A stretch of DNA of 64,000 bases, from contig NZ_FNJD01000007.1 in NCBI RefSeq assembly GCF_900103185.1, forward strand, positions 92,417 to 156,416. The letters are read 5' to 3'. The position numbers and the translations under genes are program-made. Each line of letters begins with the position of its first letter. Within the stretch, counting starts at the first letter, position 1. Shown in pieces: positions 10,011 through 19,310 of the stretch. The notes under the pieces are model-generated. The model ran no database searches and was not told where the DNA came from. It was given only the letters and a program-made list of their open reading frames with translations. Source of the DNA: Sulfitobacter litoralis (lineage in GTDB: Bacteria > Pseudomonadota > Alphaproteobacteria > Rhodobacterales > Rhodobacteraceae).

Positions 10011-11881
10011 TATGCTGACTTCTTTCGGCTGTCACGTTTGAGATGTGACAGTAGCAGCGTCAGAGCAGATGGAGTCATGCCATCAATTCGGGCTGCTTGG
10101 GACAGATTTCCTGGCCGAGAAATCGATAGTTTCGATTTGAGTTCGTTCGACAGGCCATCAATTGAATTATAGTCGAACTCAGTTGGAATAATATGTGCTT
10201 CGTCCTTCCGTAAAAGGTCTATATCCCTTTTTTGGCGCACAATATAATGTGCGTACAGTGCGTCCCGCTCGACCTGACGCCGAATTTCCGGCTCGATGAT
10301 CTCAAGCTCCGGGTTGATATTAATGAGATGTTCGAACGTCACATCTGGAAAAGCTAAAAGTTCGAATCCTGTTCGCTTTGACCCATCCTGGCTTACCTTA
10401 ATCCCAGCAGCCTCTATAGCCTTTGAGGCATAAGCATCTTTGGTAAGTATCGCCATAGCGTCATCGATTTTAGACATCTTGGCCTGAAAGCGCTCAATCC
10501 GCTTCGTACCAGCCACACCCAGTGCGATGGCAATCGGCGTCAACCTTTGGTCGGCATTATCTGCGCGAAGCGAAAGACGGAACTCAGCGCGCGATGTAAA
10601 CATCCGATAAGGTTCGGTTACGCCCCGCGTTGTAAGATCATCGATCATTACGCCGATGTAGCTTTCTGACCGGCTAAAAGTAATTGATTCCTTACCTTGT
10701 GCCAGCAGTCCCGCATTCAATCCTGCGACCAAACCTTGAGCTGCAGCCTCTTCGTACCCCGTCGTGCCGTTAATCTGGCCCGCCAAAAAAAGTCCCGGTA
10801 CGCTTCGCACGGAAAGCGTGAGATCGAGGGCCCGGGGGTCTACGTAGTCGTATTCAATCGCATAACCAGGCTGAATGATCTCAACCCGCTCTAATCCAAC
10901 CATAGAACGCACATATTCAAGCTGCACTTCCTCGGGTAAAGATGTAGAAATACCGTTCGGATAAATGGTGTGATCGTCGGCGCCCTCGGGCTCTAGAAAA
11001 ACCTGGTGCGAGGTTTTATCCGCAAACCTTACCACCTTATCTTCAATTGAGGGGCAATAGCGCGGTCCAACACCGTCAATATGACCGCCATACATCGCAG
11101 AACGCGTCAGATTGTTGCGAATAATGTCGTGCGTTTTCTCATTAGTATGCGTGATACCGCAGGAAATTTGACTTGCCGATGTCGCTTCAGACAAAAACGA
11201 AAAAAGTACTGGCTCTGCATCCCCCGGCTGCGATTCAAGTTTCTCCCAGTCAATGGTTCGCCCATCTAGCCGTGGTGGCGTTCCGGTCTTCAATCGTCCA
11301 AGAGGTAAGTCAAATGAATCGATCCGGTTTGCAAGGTCGACTGAAGCTCTGTCGCCCATACGACCCCCAGATCGTGCTCTATCACCGATATGAATAACGC
11401 CGCGAAGGAACGTGCCTGTTGTCAAAACAACCGCCGCTGCGGAGATTTCCATCCCATCGGACAGTATAGCACCGGCTACGCTGCCTTTTTTAACGATAAA
11501 GTCGGTGACTTCGCCCTCAATTATCTCGAGATTGGCTCGCTGTTCGGTCTCTGAAAGCATTTCGCGACGATATATAGCACGGTCTGCCTGGGCGCGCGGC
11601 CCTTGTACGGCTGGGCCCTTGCGGCGATTTAGAAGGCGAAATTGAATGCCGGCCTTATCTGCGACACGGCCCATTACGCCATCCATCGCATCAATTTCAC
11701 GCACAAGATGACCTTTACCCAATCCGCCTATTGCGGGATTGCAGGACATCACCCCGATTCCATCGCGCGACATTGTTATCAAAGCGGTACTTGCACCTAA
11801 TCGAGCTGACGCATGCGCAGCCTCGGCCCCGGCATGTCCCCCACCGATAACAATGACATCAAAATGTTTCACGTGAAACAC
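10010..11881 (-). CDS. mnmG: tRNA uridine-5-carboxymethylaminomethyl modification enzyme MnmG
   Basis: MnmG (GidA) works with MnmE to place carboxymethylaminomethyl groups on U34 of certain tRNAs using FAD and methylene-THF. The 623-residue protein begins [22 protein letters not shown], the FAD-binding GxGxxG-like segment at 13-18. It has [38 protein letters not shown] (first family signature) and [16 protein letters not shown] (second signature), plus the C-terminal tRNA-binding helical region. Its first codons are formed by a parS site. The gene sits between mnmE (5 bp upstream) and rsmG. Confidence 0.97.
   Translation of the reverse strand: MFHVKHFDVIVIGGGHAGAEAAHASARLGASTALITMSRDGIGVMSCNPAIGGLGKGHLVREIDAMDGVMGRVADKAGIQFRLLNRRKGPAVQGPRAQADRAIYRREMLSETEQRANLEIIEGEVTDFIVKKGSVAGAILSDGMEISAAAVVLTTGTFLRGVIHIGDRARSGGRMGDRASVDLANRIDSFDLPLGRLKTGTPPRLDGRTIDWEKLESQPGDAEPVLFSFLSEATSASQISCGITHTNEKTHDIIRNNLTRSAMYGGHIDGVGPRYCPSIEDKVVRFADKTSHQVFLEPEGADDHTIYPNGISTSLPEEVQLEYVRSMVGLERVEIIQPGYAIEYDYVDPRALDLTLSVRSVPGLFLAGQINGTTGYEEAAAQGLVAGLNAGLLAQGKESITFSRSESYIGVMIDDLTTRGVTEPYRMFTSRAEFRLSLRADNADQRLTPIAIALGVAGTKRIERFQAKMSKIDDAMAILTKDAYASKAIEAAGIKVSQDGSKRTGFELLAFPDVTFEHLININPELEIIEPEIRRQVERDALYAHYIVRQKRDIDLLRKDEAHIIPTEFDYNSIDGLSNELKSKLSISRPGNLSQAARIDGMTPSALTLLLSHLKRDSRKKSA
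11865..11880. other. parS: parS centromere site at the mnmG start
   Basis: A second perfect TGTTTCACGTGAAACA palindrome covers codons 1-6 of mnmG and encodes most of the N-terminal MFHVKH peptide. It is about 3.4 kb from the proposed oriC and 1.9 kb from the parS in rsmG, the same side as parAB. Confidence 0.94.
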
Positions 11882-11886
11882 TCCAT

Positions 11887-13173
11887 CTATTTACCCAAGC
11901 AAAAGCTTGAAAAGATTACATCTAGCAAGTTCTCAACGTCAATCCGACCAACCAATGCCTCAAGCGCGCGAATCGAATGGCGCAACTCTTCTGACGCTAT
12001 ATCATATTGATCAGGTCCATGATCCAGAACCAACATCGCAGTTGCCAAACCTTCGGCTGATCTTTGCAACGCAACACGATGACGTTCATGTGTTGCCAAA
12101 CCAGCATTTAAGCTACGAATACTTAGAACTTCTTGAATTCTATTAATAAGTTGCTTTACGCCCTGCCCAGTAACACCTGAAATTGCGCCCTCTGGATTCT
12201 CCAACAGATCCGCTTTTGGTCGCAGAATGATATCATCGGGCATAACGGAGACCGGAAGCTCTTCGTATTTATCAACTAAAAAGACCCGAAGGTCGGCCTG
12301 TTCAGCGCGGATCTTAGCACGGTCAATTCCGATTGCTTCGACTTCGTCGGCGCCCTCTCGTAGGCCGGCAGTATCAAGGAGTGTGACGGGCAATCCGCCT
12401 AGATCCATTCGGACCTCAATGATATCACGCGTTGTGCCAGCTACAGCCGAGGTGATCGCTGCGTCGCGGCCCGCCAGAGAATTTAATAAAGTCGATTTGC
12501 CAGCATTCGGCCGGCCGATAATAGCGACTTCGAACCCCGTTCTGATCCGTTCGGCACTGTGAGTACCTGCGATTTCTTCTAAAATATCGGAATTTACCGC
12601 AGTAAGAAGCGTATTCACTTCAGGCGAAACGTCCACAGGGACATCCTCGTCAGCGAAATCGATGGTGACTTCAAGCAGAGCAGCAGCGCGTACTAGTTTT
12701 TCGCGCCAGCTGTCAACTTTGTGGCCCAAGTGACCGGACAAGACGCGCAAAGCTTGTTTGCGCTGCGCCTCAGTCTCAGCCTCGATCAAATCCCCCAAGC
12801 CTTCGACCTGAGTAAGATCAAGTTTACCGTTCTCCATCGCTCGACGCGTAAATTCTCCAGGTTCCGCGAGGCGAGCATTATCGAAACCGGAGAGTAATCG
12901 TAGCACAGCCCGCACGACCGCAATACTGCCGTGGAGGTGCAACTCTACCGTGTCTTCGCCAGTAAAACTGTTAGGCCCCTCAAACGAGAGCACTAATGCA
13001 CGATCGAGGATTTGCCCTTCGGCGTCGCGAACTGCGCGAACCGCAGCCAACCGCACTGCCGGCAACGGCGATGCGATCGTATTTGCGATTAAAAAAGCCT
13101 GCGGGCCCGAGATACGAATGACGCAAACACCGGCCCGCCCCTGCGCTGTGGCTTGGGCGAATATCGTATCCAT
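11887..13173 (-). CDS. mnmE: tRNA modification GTPase MnmE
   Basis: MnmE is the GTPase partner of MnmG in wobble-uridine modification. The N-terminal THF-binding domain ([24 protein letters not shown]) is followed by a helical domain. An inserted G domain has G1 GRPNAGKS (220-227), GTTRD (246-250) and DTAGLRE (268-274, G3). The C-terminus ends in FCLGK, the conserved CxGK motif with the catalytic cysteine. At 428 residues the length is slightly short but typical for alphaproteobacteria. It is the first tRNA-modification gene of the mnmE-mnmG-rsmG run and lies 30 bp downstream of rho. Confidence 0.97.
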   Translation of the reverse strand: MDTIFAQATAQGRAGVCVIRISGPQAFLIANTIASPLPAVRLAAVRAVRDAEGQILDRALVLSFEGPNSFTGEDTVELHLHGSIAVVRAVLRLLSGFDNARLAEPGEFTRRAMENGKLDLTQVEGLGDLIEAETEAQRKQALRVLSGHLGHKVDSWREKLVRAAALLEVTIDFADEDVPVDVSPEVNTLLTAVNSDILEEIAGTHSAERIRTGFEVAIIGRPNAGKSTLLNSLAGRDAAITSAVAGTTRDIIEVRMDLGGLPVTLLDTAGLREGADEVEAIGIDRAKIRAEQADLRVFLVDKYEELPVSVMPDDIILRPKADLLENPEGAISGVTGQGVKQLINRIQEVLSIRSLNAGLATHERHRVALQRSAEGLATAMLVLDHGPDQYDIASEELRHSIRALEALVGRIDVENLLDVIFSSFCLGK

Positions 13174-13203
13174 ATCATATAACCCACTGAATTAAGTGAA
13201 TAT

Positions 13204-14475
13204 TTAGCTGTTCATCGAGTCGAAGAAATCGGAATTTGACTTCGTTTGCTTCAATTTTCCGATCAGGAATTCGATTGCATCCGTGGTACCCATCGGGTTC
13301 AGGATACGACGCAAGACAAAGGTCTTTTGGAGATCAGTTTTATCAACCAACAGATCTTCTTTTCGTGTGCCGGACTTGAGGATATCCATCGCAGGGAAGA
13401 CGCGTTTGTCTGCGATCTTGCGATCGAGGACGATTTCGGAGTTACCGGTCCCTTTGAATTCCTCAAAGATGACTTCGTCCATGCGGCTGCCGGTGTCGAT
13501 CAGGGCGGTCGCGATAATGGTCAGCGACCCACCCTCTTCGATATTACGCGCGGCGCCAAAGAATCGTTTAGGACGTTGTAGCGCATTCGCATCAACCCCA
13601 CCGGTCAGGACTTTACCCGATGATGGTACAACAGTGTTAAAGGCGCGGCCCAAACGGGTGATCGAGTCTAGCAAGATTACGACGTCGCGCTTGTGTTCAA
13701 CGAGACGTTTTGCCTTTTCAATGACCATTTCGGACACGGCAACGTGACGGGTTGCAGGCTCGTCGAAAGTCGAGGAGACGACCTCCCCTTTGACACTACG
13801 CTGCATATCAGTGACTTCTTCGGGACGTTCATCGATCAGCAAAACGATCAAATAGCACTCTGGGTGGTTCTTTTCGATCGAATTGGCGATATTTTGCAGC
13901 AGAACGGTTTTACCAGTCCGTGGCGGCGCCACGATCAAACAACGTTGGCCTTTACCAATGGGCGACACCAGATCGATGATACGTGCCGAGCGGTCCTTGA
14001 TCGTCGGATCATCCACCTCCATCGTGAGACGTTCGTCGGGATAGAGCGGCGTAAGGTTTTCAAATGCAACCTTGTGCCGTGCTTTTTCGGGCGCCTCAAA
14101 GTTGATTTTGGTCACTTCAGTCAGTGCAAAGTAACGTTCGGTATCATCCGGCGCCTTGATCAAACCTTCGATCGTGTCCCCCGTGCGCAGCGAATGCTGG
14201 CGGATCATCTCGGGCGAAACATAAATATCATCGGGGCCTGGCAGGTAGTTTGCCTCGGGCGAGCGCAGGAACCCGAAGCCGTCCTGCAATACTTCCAGCA
14301 CACCATCGCCAGAGATTTCCCACCCTTCATCCGCGCGTTCGCGCAGGATCTGGAACATCATCTCGCCTTTACGCATCGTAGATGCGTTTTCGATCTCAAG
14401 CTCTTCGGCCATCGCCAAAAGATTCTTAGGCGTCTGCGCCTTTAGATCGGCAAGGTTAAGTGTTTCAGTTGTCAT
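13204..14475 (-). CDS. rho: Transcription termination factor Rho
   Basis: Rho is the hexameric RNA helicase that ends transcription at C-rich sites. From the ATG at 14475 the protein has 423 residues. It shows the N-terminal Rho helical domain ([25 protein letters not shown]), the cold-shock RNA-binding domain ([27 protein letters not shown]), Walker A APPRTGKT (183-190), [14 protein letters not shown], the Q-loop area and the R-loop [20 protein letters not shown]. An in-frame ATG at 14520 would add 15 residues, but 14475 has an AGGA ribosome-binding site 7 nt upstream. It lies in the oriC-flanking run with hemJ and mnmE. Confidence 0.97.
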   Translation of the reverse strand: MTTETLNLADLKAQTPKNLLAMAEELEIENASTMRKGEMMFQILRERADEGWEISGDGVLEVLQDGFGFLRSPEANYLPGPDDIYVSPEMIRQHSLRTGDTIEGLIKAPDDTERYFALTEVTKINFEAPEKARHKVAFENLTPLYPDERLTMEVDDPTIKDRSARIIDLVSPIGKGQRCLIVAPPRTGKTVLLQNIANSIEKNHPECYLIVLLIDERPEEVTDMQRSVKGEVVSSTFDEPATRHVAVSEMVIEKAKRLVEHKRDVVILLDSITRLGRAFNTVVPSSGKVLTGGVDANALQRPKRFFGAARNIEEGGSLTIIATALIDTGSRMDEVIFEEFKGTGNSEIVLDRKIADKRVFPAMDILKSGTRKEDLLVDKTDLQKTFVLRRILNPMGTTDAIEFLIGKLKQTKSNSDFFDSMNS

Positions 14476-14598
14476 GGAAATATCCTGTTCCGGTCCCGGA
14501 ATACGGGCGGGTCGTGTCATAAAAATGGGCAGATTAATACAAACCCCGGACGGGGTGCAGCAAACACATACTCAGATTTGCCGGTTTCGTCAATCAGC

Positions 14599-15048
14599 TT
14601 AGAATTTCACGACGACCGAGAACACTATGATGATCATCAGCAGCGTCGGTACTTCGTTCATGATCCGGTAACGTTTACCGCTTAGGCTGTTCTCACCGGC
14701 TGCAAAGGCCCGCACACGCCCGACAAGCCACCCGTGAAAGCCCGTCATCGCAAACACGCTGGCGCCCTTCGTCCACGGCCAGACAGCGGCCCAATCAACG
14801 ATGCCGGGCGTCAGAACCAGCGCCAGCCCAAAGATCCACGTGCCGATCATCGCAGGACGCATGATGACTGTGGCCAGCTTGTACTCCATCATTTTGAAAA
14901 GATCATGGGTTTGGCCAGTTTGGCCTACCTGCTCTGTATGATGCACGAGAAGGCGCGGCAGATAAAATAGCGCTGCCATCCACGAAATGACCGAAATGAT
15001 ATGAAGCGATTTTACCCAAGGATAGGCGATGGCAAGCAGGTCGGTCAT
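14599..15048 (-). CDS. hemJ: Protoporphyrinogen IX oxidase HemJ
   Basis: HemJ is a small integral membrane enzyme that oxidises protoporphyrinogen IX to protoporphyrin IX, the penultimate step of heme synthesis, in bacteria lacking HemG/HemY oxidases. The 149-residue protein is very hydrophobic with about four membrane helices. It carries WVKSLHIISVISWMAALFYLPRLLVHH, with the conserved histidine and arginine residues of the family, and MEYKLATVIMRPAMIGTW. The gene borders the proposed oriC; in Caulobacter and Rickettsia another heme gene, hemE, sits there. It reads away from the origin like the genes beyond it. Confidence 0.9.
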   Translation of the reverse strand: MTDLLAIAYPWVKSLHIISVISWMAALFYLPRLLVHHTEQVGQTGQTHDLFKMMEYKLATVIMRPAMIGTWIFGLALVLTPGIVDWAAVWPWTKGASVFAMTGFHGWLVGRVRAFAAGENSLSGKRYRIMNEVPTLLMIIIVFSVVVKF

Positions 15049-15453
15049 GTCAGACTCCGGTTTGGGCCTTCTTACTAATATAAATAAGAAAAGAAGAAAG
15101 ATGATGATGTAAGTAGGGAGACCATTTTCTGTGGATTACTGTTTTGTACCTCGATTTATCCACCTGTGTACTTCGTAAATCCTCTGACAGTGATAAGTCA
15201 CAGGATGCCAAATTAAAATTATTATTTTCAGTGGGTTATTCGAAAAAAAATCGGGGGATAAACTGTGTAGGTCTGTGGATAAGCTTGGGATTAACTCCGT
15301 TCAGGGGAATTCGGATTTATCCTTATGCCTGCCCGTATAAAACGGGAAATTCCGGCTGGAGGGCATGGGTTTTCCCGACGGTTTTGCGGACCCTCGCCAT
15401 TCGGGGGAAAAATCCCTAAGAACTTCCTAGCGTCGCACACAGGTTTATCCCCA
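15049..15453. other. oriC: Proposed chromosomal replication origin (oriC)
   Basis: This 404-bp gene-free gap contains several 9-mers matching the DnaA box TTATCCACA: a perfect copy at 15274-15282 (minus orientation), single-mismatch copies at 15130-15138 (minus), 15156-15164 and 15445-15453, and weaker ones at 15253-15261 and 15317-15325. Between them lie A+T-rich runs (15208-15230, 15241-15251) suited to unwinding. Genes on both sides point away from the gap. The flanks (hemJ-rho-mnmE-mnmG-rsmG-parAB versus maf-aroE-coaE-dnaQ) match the known origin region of alphaproteobacteria, where dnaA itself is usually elsewhere. That replication starts here is inferred. Confidence 0.85.
15274..15282 (-). 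promoter_or_regulatory. Perfect DnaA box
   Basis: TGTGGATAA on the plus strand is the reverse complement of the consensus DnaA box TTATCCACA. It is the best of six box-like 9-mers in the gap and lies just beyond an A+T-rich run. Confidence 0.8.
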
Positions 15454-16052
15454 TGCCCCAACGTCTCATTCTCGCCTCCGGCTCGTCGATCCGGTCACAG
15501 TTGCTGCAACAGGCTTGCGTCCCTCACGAGGTGAGCGTCGCCCAAATTGATGAACAAATGATTAAGATGGCCCTGCTGTCAGAGCAGGCGCCCCCACGCG
15601 ACATCGCCGATACACTGGCAGAGATGAAAGCCCGCAAGGTCAGCGACAAGACCCCCGGCGCGCTGGTACTAGGCTGCGATCAAGTGCTCGACCATCGCGG
15701 CACGCTGCTGTCGAAACCCGCCACGCCCGACGAAGCGATCGCGCAGCTGAAATCCCTGCGGGGTGATCGCCATAGTTTGTTGTCCGCTGCGGTTATCGTC
15801 GAAGACGGCAAACCGATCTGGCGCCACGTGGGTCAGGTACGGTTGCGGATGCGCGATGCTTCGGATGACTATATACAAGACTACGTCGCGCGAAACTGGG
15901 ACAGTATTAGCCACGCGGTTGGAGCCTATAAGCTGGAGGAAGAAGGCGTCAGGCTGTTCAGCGGCATTGAAGGGGATTACTTTAATGTCCTAGGGTTACC
16001 CCTGCTTGAATTGTTGAATTATCTGACGCTACGGGGGGATTTATCCGCATGA
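15453..16052 (+). CDS. maf: Maf-family nucleoside triphosphate pyrophosphatase
   Basis: Maf proteins hydrolyse non-canonical or modified nucleoside triphosphates to monophosphates and were first known as septum-formation inhibitors. The 199-residue protein begins RLILASGSSIRSQLLQQA, the substrate-binding SxSxxR motif. It has the catalytic region LGCDQVLDHRGTLLSKP (in place of the DTVV seen in the YhdE type) and ends GIEGDYFNVLGLPLLELLNYL. The CDQVL form resembles the YceF-like subgroup. The start ATG at 15453 is overlapped by a DnaA-box-like 9-mer of the proposed origin. It overlaps aroE by 4 bp and heads a maf-aroE-coaE-dnaQ run. Confidence 0.93.
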   Translation: MPQRLILASGSSIRSQLLQQACVPHEVSVAQIDEQMIKMALLSEQAPPRDIADTLAEMKARKVSDKTPGALVLGCDQVLDHRGTLLSKPATPDEAIAQLKSLRGDRHSLLSAAVIVEDGKPIWRHVGQVRLRMRDASDDYIQDYVARNWDSISHAVGAYKLEEEGVRLFSGIEGDYFNVLGLPLLELLNYLTLRGDLSA

Positions 16053-16882
16053 GCTTGGCAAAAATACCGCTAGCAGGTGTGATCGGGTCGCCGATTGCCC
16101 ATTCAAAATCCCCGCAGATCCATGGCCATTGGCTGAAAACGCATGGCCTGCAGGGGGCCTATATCCCGCTACACGTCGAACCCGACGATTTGCGCCAAAC
16201 GCTTGAGGTGATGCCGAAAATGGGGTTCGTTGGGGCCAATGTCACGATCCCTCATAAGGAAGCTGTGATCGAGATCGCGGACATCATAACGGATCGTGCT
16301 GCGATGATTGGTGCGGTGAACACGATTACCTTTCGCGCCGATGGAAAAATCCAGGGCGATAATACGGACGGCTACGGGTTTATTGAAAACCTGAAAGCCG
16401 GTGCACCGGATTGGGTGCCATCGGCTGGGCCCGCATGCGTGTTTGGCGCCGGTGGCGCTGCGCGGGCCGTGATCTGGTCGTTGCTGGATGCGGGCGTGCC
16501 TGAAATTCTGCTTTCTAACCGCACCCGAGAGCGGGCCGAGCGCTTACGCTCGGTGTTTGGAAACCGGGTGACCGTCTATGATTGGTCGCAGGCTGGCACG
16601 ATGGTGGGCCATGCCGCTTTGGTGGTGAACACCACGTCGCTTGGGATGATCGGCAAGTCAGAGCTGCGCGTGCCGCTGAGCGGGCTGCGCGCAGACACGG
16701 TCGTTACGGATCTCGTCTATGCGCCGCTAAAGACAAGCCTATTGGCGGCGGCCGAAGCGGCGGGATGCGTCACTGTTGATGGTTTAGGCATGCTTTTGCA
16801 TCAGGCGGTGCCGGGGTTCGAACGGTGGTTTGGCGCGCGTCCTATCGTGGATCACGAAACACGCTTGGCGGCGTTGCGCTGA
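16049..16882 (+). CDS. aroE: Shikimate dehydrogenase
   Basis: AroE reduces 3-dehydroshikimate to shikimate with NADPH in aromatic amino acid synthesis. The 277-residue protein has the shikimate-binding GVIGSPIAHSKSPQIHGHWL near the start, FVGANVTIPHKEAVIEI with the catalytic lysine, and GAVNTITF and GDNTDGYGF with the conserved aspartate. The nucleotide-binding FGAGGAARAVIWSLL and NRTRERAERL follow. It overlaps maf by 4 bp and shares one base of its stop with the coaE start (TGATG). Confidence 0.97.
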   Translation: MSLAKIPLAGVIGSPIAHSKSPQIHGHWLKTHGLQGAYIPLHVEPDDLRQTLEVMPKMGFVGANVTIPHKEAVIEIADIITDRAAMIGAVNTITFRADGKIQGDNTDGYGFIENLKAGAPDWVPSAGPACVFGAGGAARAVIWSLLDAGVPEILLSNRTRERAERLRSVFGNRVTVYDWSQAGTMVGHAALVVNTTSLGMIGKSELRVPLSGLRADTVVTDLVYAPLKTSLLAAAEAAGCVTVDGLGMLLHQAVPGFERWFGARPIVDHETRLAALR

Positions 16883-17472
16883 TGTTTCTACTGGGTCTGA
16901 CCGGGTCGATCGGCATGGGGAAATCGACCACCGCAAAAATGTTCGCTGAACTGGGCTGTGCCGTTTGGGACGCCGATGCCGCTGTGCATCGTCTTTATGC
17001 CAAAGAGGGCGCCGCAGTTGCTGCCTTTCAAAAGGAGTTGCCCGTTGCCGTCGTCGCGGGCGAAGTATCACGACCCGCGCTGAAAAACTTGATTGATGCG
17101 GACTCGACCGTATTGAAAAAGATCGAAGCCATTGTGCACCCGCTGGTTGGCGAAGATCGCGCGGCTTTTCTGGCCGATACCAAGGCAGAGATTGTTGTGC
17201 TTGATATCCCGTTGATTTTTGAAACCGGCGGCAACAAACGCATGGATGCGGTTGCCTGCGTTACCGTTTCGGGGGAAATCCAGCAAAGGCGGGTGATGGA
17301 ACGCGGCACAATGACGCTTGAACAGTTCGAAAACATGCGCGCCAAACAGATGCCAAACGATGAAAAATGCGCTTTGGCCGACTATGTGATTGAAACAGAC
17401 ACCCTGCCCCATGCCCGCGCGCAGGTGCAGGCCGTTATCGACGATATCAAAGGAAAGCTGTCCCATGCGTGA
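16882..17472 (+). CDS. coaE: Dephospho-CoA kinase
   Basis: CoaE performs the last step of coenzyme A synthesis, phosphorylating the 3'-hydroxyl of dephospho-CoA. From the ATG at 16882 it has 196 residues. It begins MFLLGLTGSIGMGKSTTAKMF, the P-loop, then VWDADAAVHRLY with the DxD-type catalytic aspartate region. VHPLV, EIVVLDIPLIFETGG and RRVMERGTMTLEQFENMRAKQMPNDEK follow, which form the lid and arginine region. In-frame codons upstream lie within aroE, so the overlapping TGATG start is preferred. It overlaps dnaQ by 8 bp. Confidence 0.96.
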   Translation: MFLLGLTGSIGMGKSTTAKMFAELGCAVWDADAAVHRLYAKEGAAVAAFQKELPVAVVAGEVSRPALKNLIDADSTVLKKIEAIVHPLVGEDRAAFLADTKAEIVVLDIPLIFETGGNKRMDAVACVTVSGEIQQRRVMERGTMTLEQFENMRAKQMPNDEKCALADYVIETDTLPHARAQVQAVIDDIKGKLSHA

Positions 17473-18151
17473 GATTGTGCTGGATACGGAAACCACCGGA
17501 TTCGACCCTCAAAGCGGCGATAGGATCGTAGAAATCGGCGCGGTTGAACTGATCGGGCATGTGGCGACGGGCAATACCTATCACCAGTATATCAATCCCG
17601 AGCGCAGCATGCCCGCCGAGGCATTCGAGGTGCACGGGCTAGGCGACGAGTTCCTGCGCGATAAACCCAAGTTTGCGCAGATCGGGCAGGAATTTCTGGA
17701 TTTCATCGGCGATTCAAAGCTGGTGATCCACAATGCGGCCTTTGACATCAAATTCCTGAATGCTGAACTCAAGTGGATGGGCCTGCCCCAGATCCCATGG
17801 GAACAGGCGCTGGATACGCTTGCCATCGCACGCAAACGCTTTCCTGGGTCGCCGGCGTCGCTGGATGCGCTCTGCCGTCGTTTCGGCATCGACAACGCAT
17901 CGCGCACGCTGCACGGGGCTTTGCTTGATAGTGAAATTCTCGCGGAGGTGTATCTTGAACTGATTGGCGGGCGGCAGCCTGATTTCGGTCTGTCGACCAA
18001 GCCAGAGCGCAAAGAAGGTGATACCACCCCTGACTGGACACCCAAACCGCGCCCGACGCCCCTGCCCTCGCGGATTACCCCGCAAGAGACTGCCGCCCAT
18101 ACCGAATTTGTCGATAAACTGGGCGACAGCGCTGTGTGGAAGACGCTTTAG
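17465..18151 (+). CDS. dnaQ: DNA polymerase III epsilon subunit (3'-5' proofreading exonuclease)
   Basis: DnaQ proofreads for the replicative polymerase. The 228-residue protein shows the DEDDh exonuclease motifs: ExoI VLDTETTGFD (D6, E8 region), ExoII LVIHNAAFDIKFLN and ExoIII with TLHGALLDSEILAEVYLEL, where the histidine and aspartate complete the site. The C-terminal tail beyond about residue 175 is a proline-rich linker followed by a short conserved end (EFVDKLGDSAVWKTL) that in E. coli binds the alpha subunit. The start at 17465 lies within the end of coaE. It converges on secB with a 4-bp overlap. Confidence 0.95.
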   Translation: MREIVLDTETTGFDPQSGDRIVEIGAVELIGHVATGNTYHQYINPERSMPAEAFEVHGLGDEFLRDKPKFAQIGQEFLDFIGDSKLVIHNAAFDIKFLNAELKWMGLPQIPWEQALDTLAIARKRFPGSPASLDALCRRFGIDNASRTLHGALLDSEILAEVYLELIGGRQPDFGLSTKPERKEGDTTPDWTPKPRPTPLPSRITPQETAAHTEFVDKLGDSAVWKTL

Positions 18152-18166
18152 GCGTCTGCTTTTTGT
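18141..18166 (+). terminator. Rho-independent terminator spanning the dnaQ stop
   Basis: A 6-bp stem AGACGC (18141-18146) and GCGTCT (18152-18157) with a five-base loop is followed by GCTTTTTG, fitting an intrinsic terminator for the plus strand. It overlaps the stop codons of both dnaQ and the convergent secB. Confidence 0.6.
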
Positions 18167-18639
18167 GTATTCTCGGTCTGACGGCGCGCGATTTCGTTGC
18201 GATACAGCGCGACAAAGTCGATGTTTTCGAGGTTCAGCGGCGGGAAGCCACCGTCGCGGGTCACATCGCTTACAACACGGCGCAGGAACGGGAAAATCAT
18301 CCGTGGGCATTCGATCAGCAAGAACGGGTGCATCTGATCTTCTGGCACGTTTTCGACGTGGAAAATCCCGACATAGTCGATTTCAAGCAAGAACAGCGTC
18401 GCGTCGCCGCCTTTGGCCTTTGATGTCACCTTGAGCTTGATCGCGGATTCATACTGGTTGTCAGCAGACCGCTTTTTCGCATCCAGATTGACCTGAACCT
18501 GCACGTCTGGCTGCACATCCGTTGGCGCGCCTTTTTGTGCCATGATGTTTTCAAACGACATATCGCGGATGAATTGACCCAGAATGCGCATCTGCGGCTG
18601 TGCGGCTTGGGTCGGTTGTGTTGCTTCTTCTTCAGCCAT
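18148..18639 (-). CDS. secB: Protein-export chaperone SecB
   Basis: SecB keeps precursor proteins unfolded and hands them to SecA. The 163-residue protein matches the family: MRILGQFIRDMSFENIMAQKG, DVQPDVQVQVNLDAKKR, YESAIKLKVTSKA, TLFLLEIDYVGIFHVENVPEDQMHPFLLIECPRMIFPFLRRVVSDVTRDGGFPPLNLENIDFVALYR in short successive segments, with the YVGIF and CP-R-IFPF regions characteristic. The acidic/Ala-rich N-terminus (AEEEATQPTQAAQ) is usual in alphaproteobacteria. Its stop overlaps dnaQ. A GGAGCC stretch precedes the ATG at 18639. Confidence 0.97.
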   Translation of the reverse strand: MAEEEATQPTQAAQPQMRILGQFIRDMSFENIMAQKGAPTDVQPDVQVQVNLDAKKRSADNQYESAIKLKVTSKAKGGDATLFLLEIDYVGIFHVENVPEDQMHPFLLIECPRMIFPFLRRVVSDVTRDGGFPPLNLENIDFVALYRNEIARRQTENTQKADA

Positions 18640-18713
18640 TCAAAGGCTCCTTAAGACAATAAACTCATTTCGTAAGGGTTATCAGATCGCTTGGTCGCGC
18701 TCAATGGCCCGCC

Positions 18714-19208
18714 TTAATGGTCCGTCCAACCCGACGGGCGCTTGGGCCCGCGGTCCTGCTCTGACAGCTCGTGATATTCTCCGTCAATCACATCGCCCTG
18801 CATCGGACGATGGGGCTGCGGGCGCCGTGGCCCTGTGGTGCCGCCCATTTGAACGCCAGAAACCTTAACCTTGCTCCGGACCGCTTTGAAGGCTGCTGTG
18901 CGCACGCCTGGGACCAAAAGGGCAAAGCCGATAGCATCAGTGAAAAAACCCGGTGTCAGCAGCAGGGCGCCAGCAAACAGGATCATCGCGCCATGCACCA
19001 GCGGTTCGGTCGGGTCGCGGACTTCGGACAGGGAGGATTTAATCTGTCCAAGCGCCAGGGCCCCCTGTGCACGCATCAAATACGTCCCGATGATTGCAGT
19101 CGTCACAACAATCGCCAAGGTCCAGCCGAGGCCAATCGCCCCACCCACTTGAATGAACAACGTTATTTCTATCAGCGGTACGGCAATAAAAGCTAAAAAC
19201 AGCCACAT
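18714..19208 (-). CDS. fxsA: FxsA family membrane protein
   Basis: The 164-residue protein is an FxsA homologue, a small inner-membrane protein; in E. coli its overproduction relieves exclusion of phage T7 by the F plasmid, but its normal role is unknown. The N-terminus has MWLFLAFIAVPLIEITLFIQVGG, with membrane segments around 4-20 and 26-46, and a third, LVHGAMILFAGALLLTPGFFTDAIGFALLVPGVR, near 70-105, which is the family's LTPGF(F/L)TD motif. The C-terminal tail is polar and basic. It diverges from the Tim44-domain gene. Confidence 0.9.
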   Translation of the reverse strand: MWLFLAFIAVPLIEITLFIQVGGAIGLGWTLAIVVTTAIIGTYLMRAQGALALGQIKSSLSEVRDPTEPLVHGAMILFAGALLLTPGFFTDAIGFALLVPGVRTAAFKAVRSKVKVSGVQMGGTTGPRRPQPHRPMQGDVIDGEYHELSEQDRGPKRPSGWTDH

Positions 19209-19310
19209 GGCAGGCGTCCTTTCCTATGGGCCAGAGTGGACTTGGCCCTGTTCACACCCTACATAGGGGCACTAGACCGACGTTTCCATGTTTCTTAGCA
19301 CGAGGTACCT

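Noticed and set aside
10360..10380. GTTCGAATCC, resembling a tRNA T-loop
   Set aside because: It lies in mnmG coding sequence and no acceptor or anticodon stem pairs around it.
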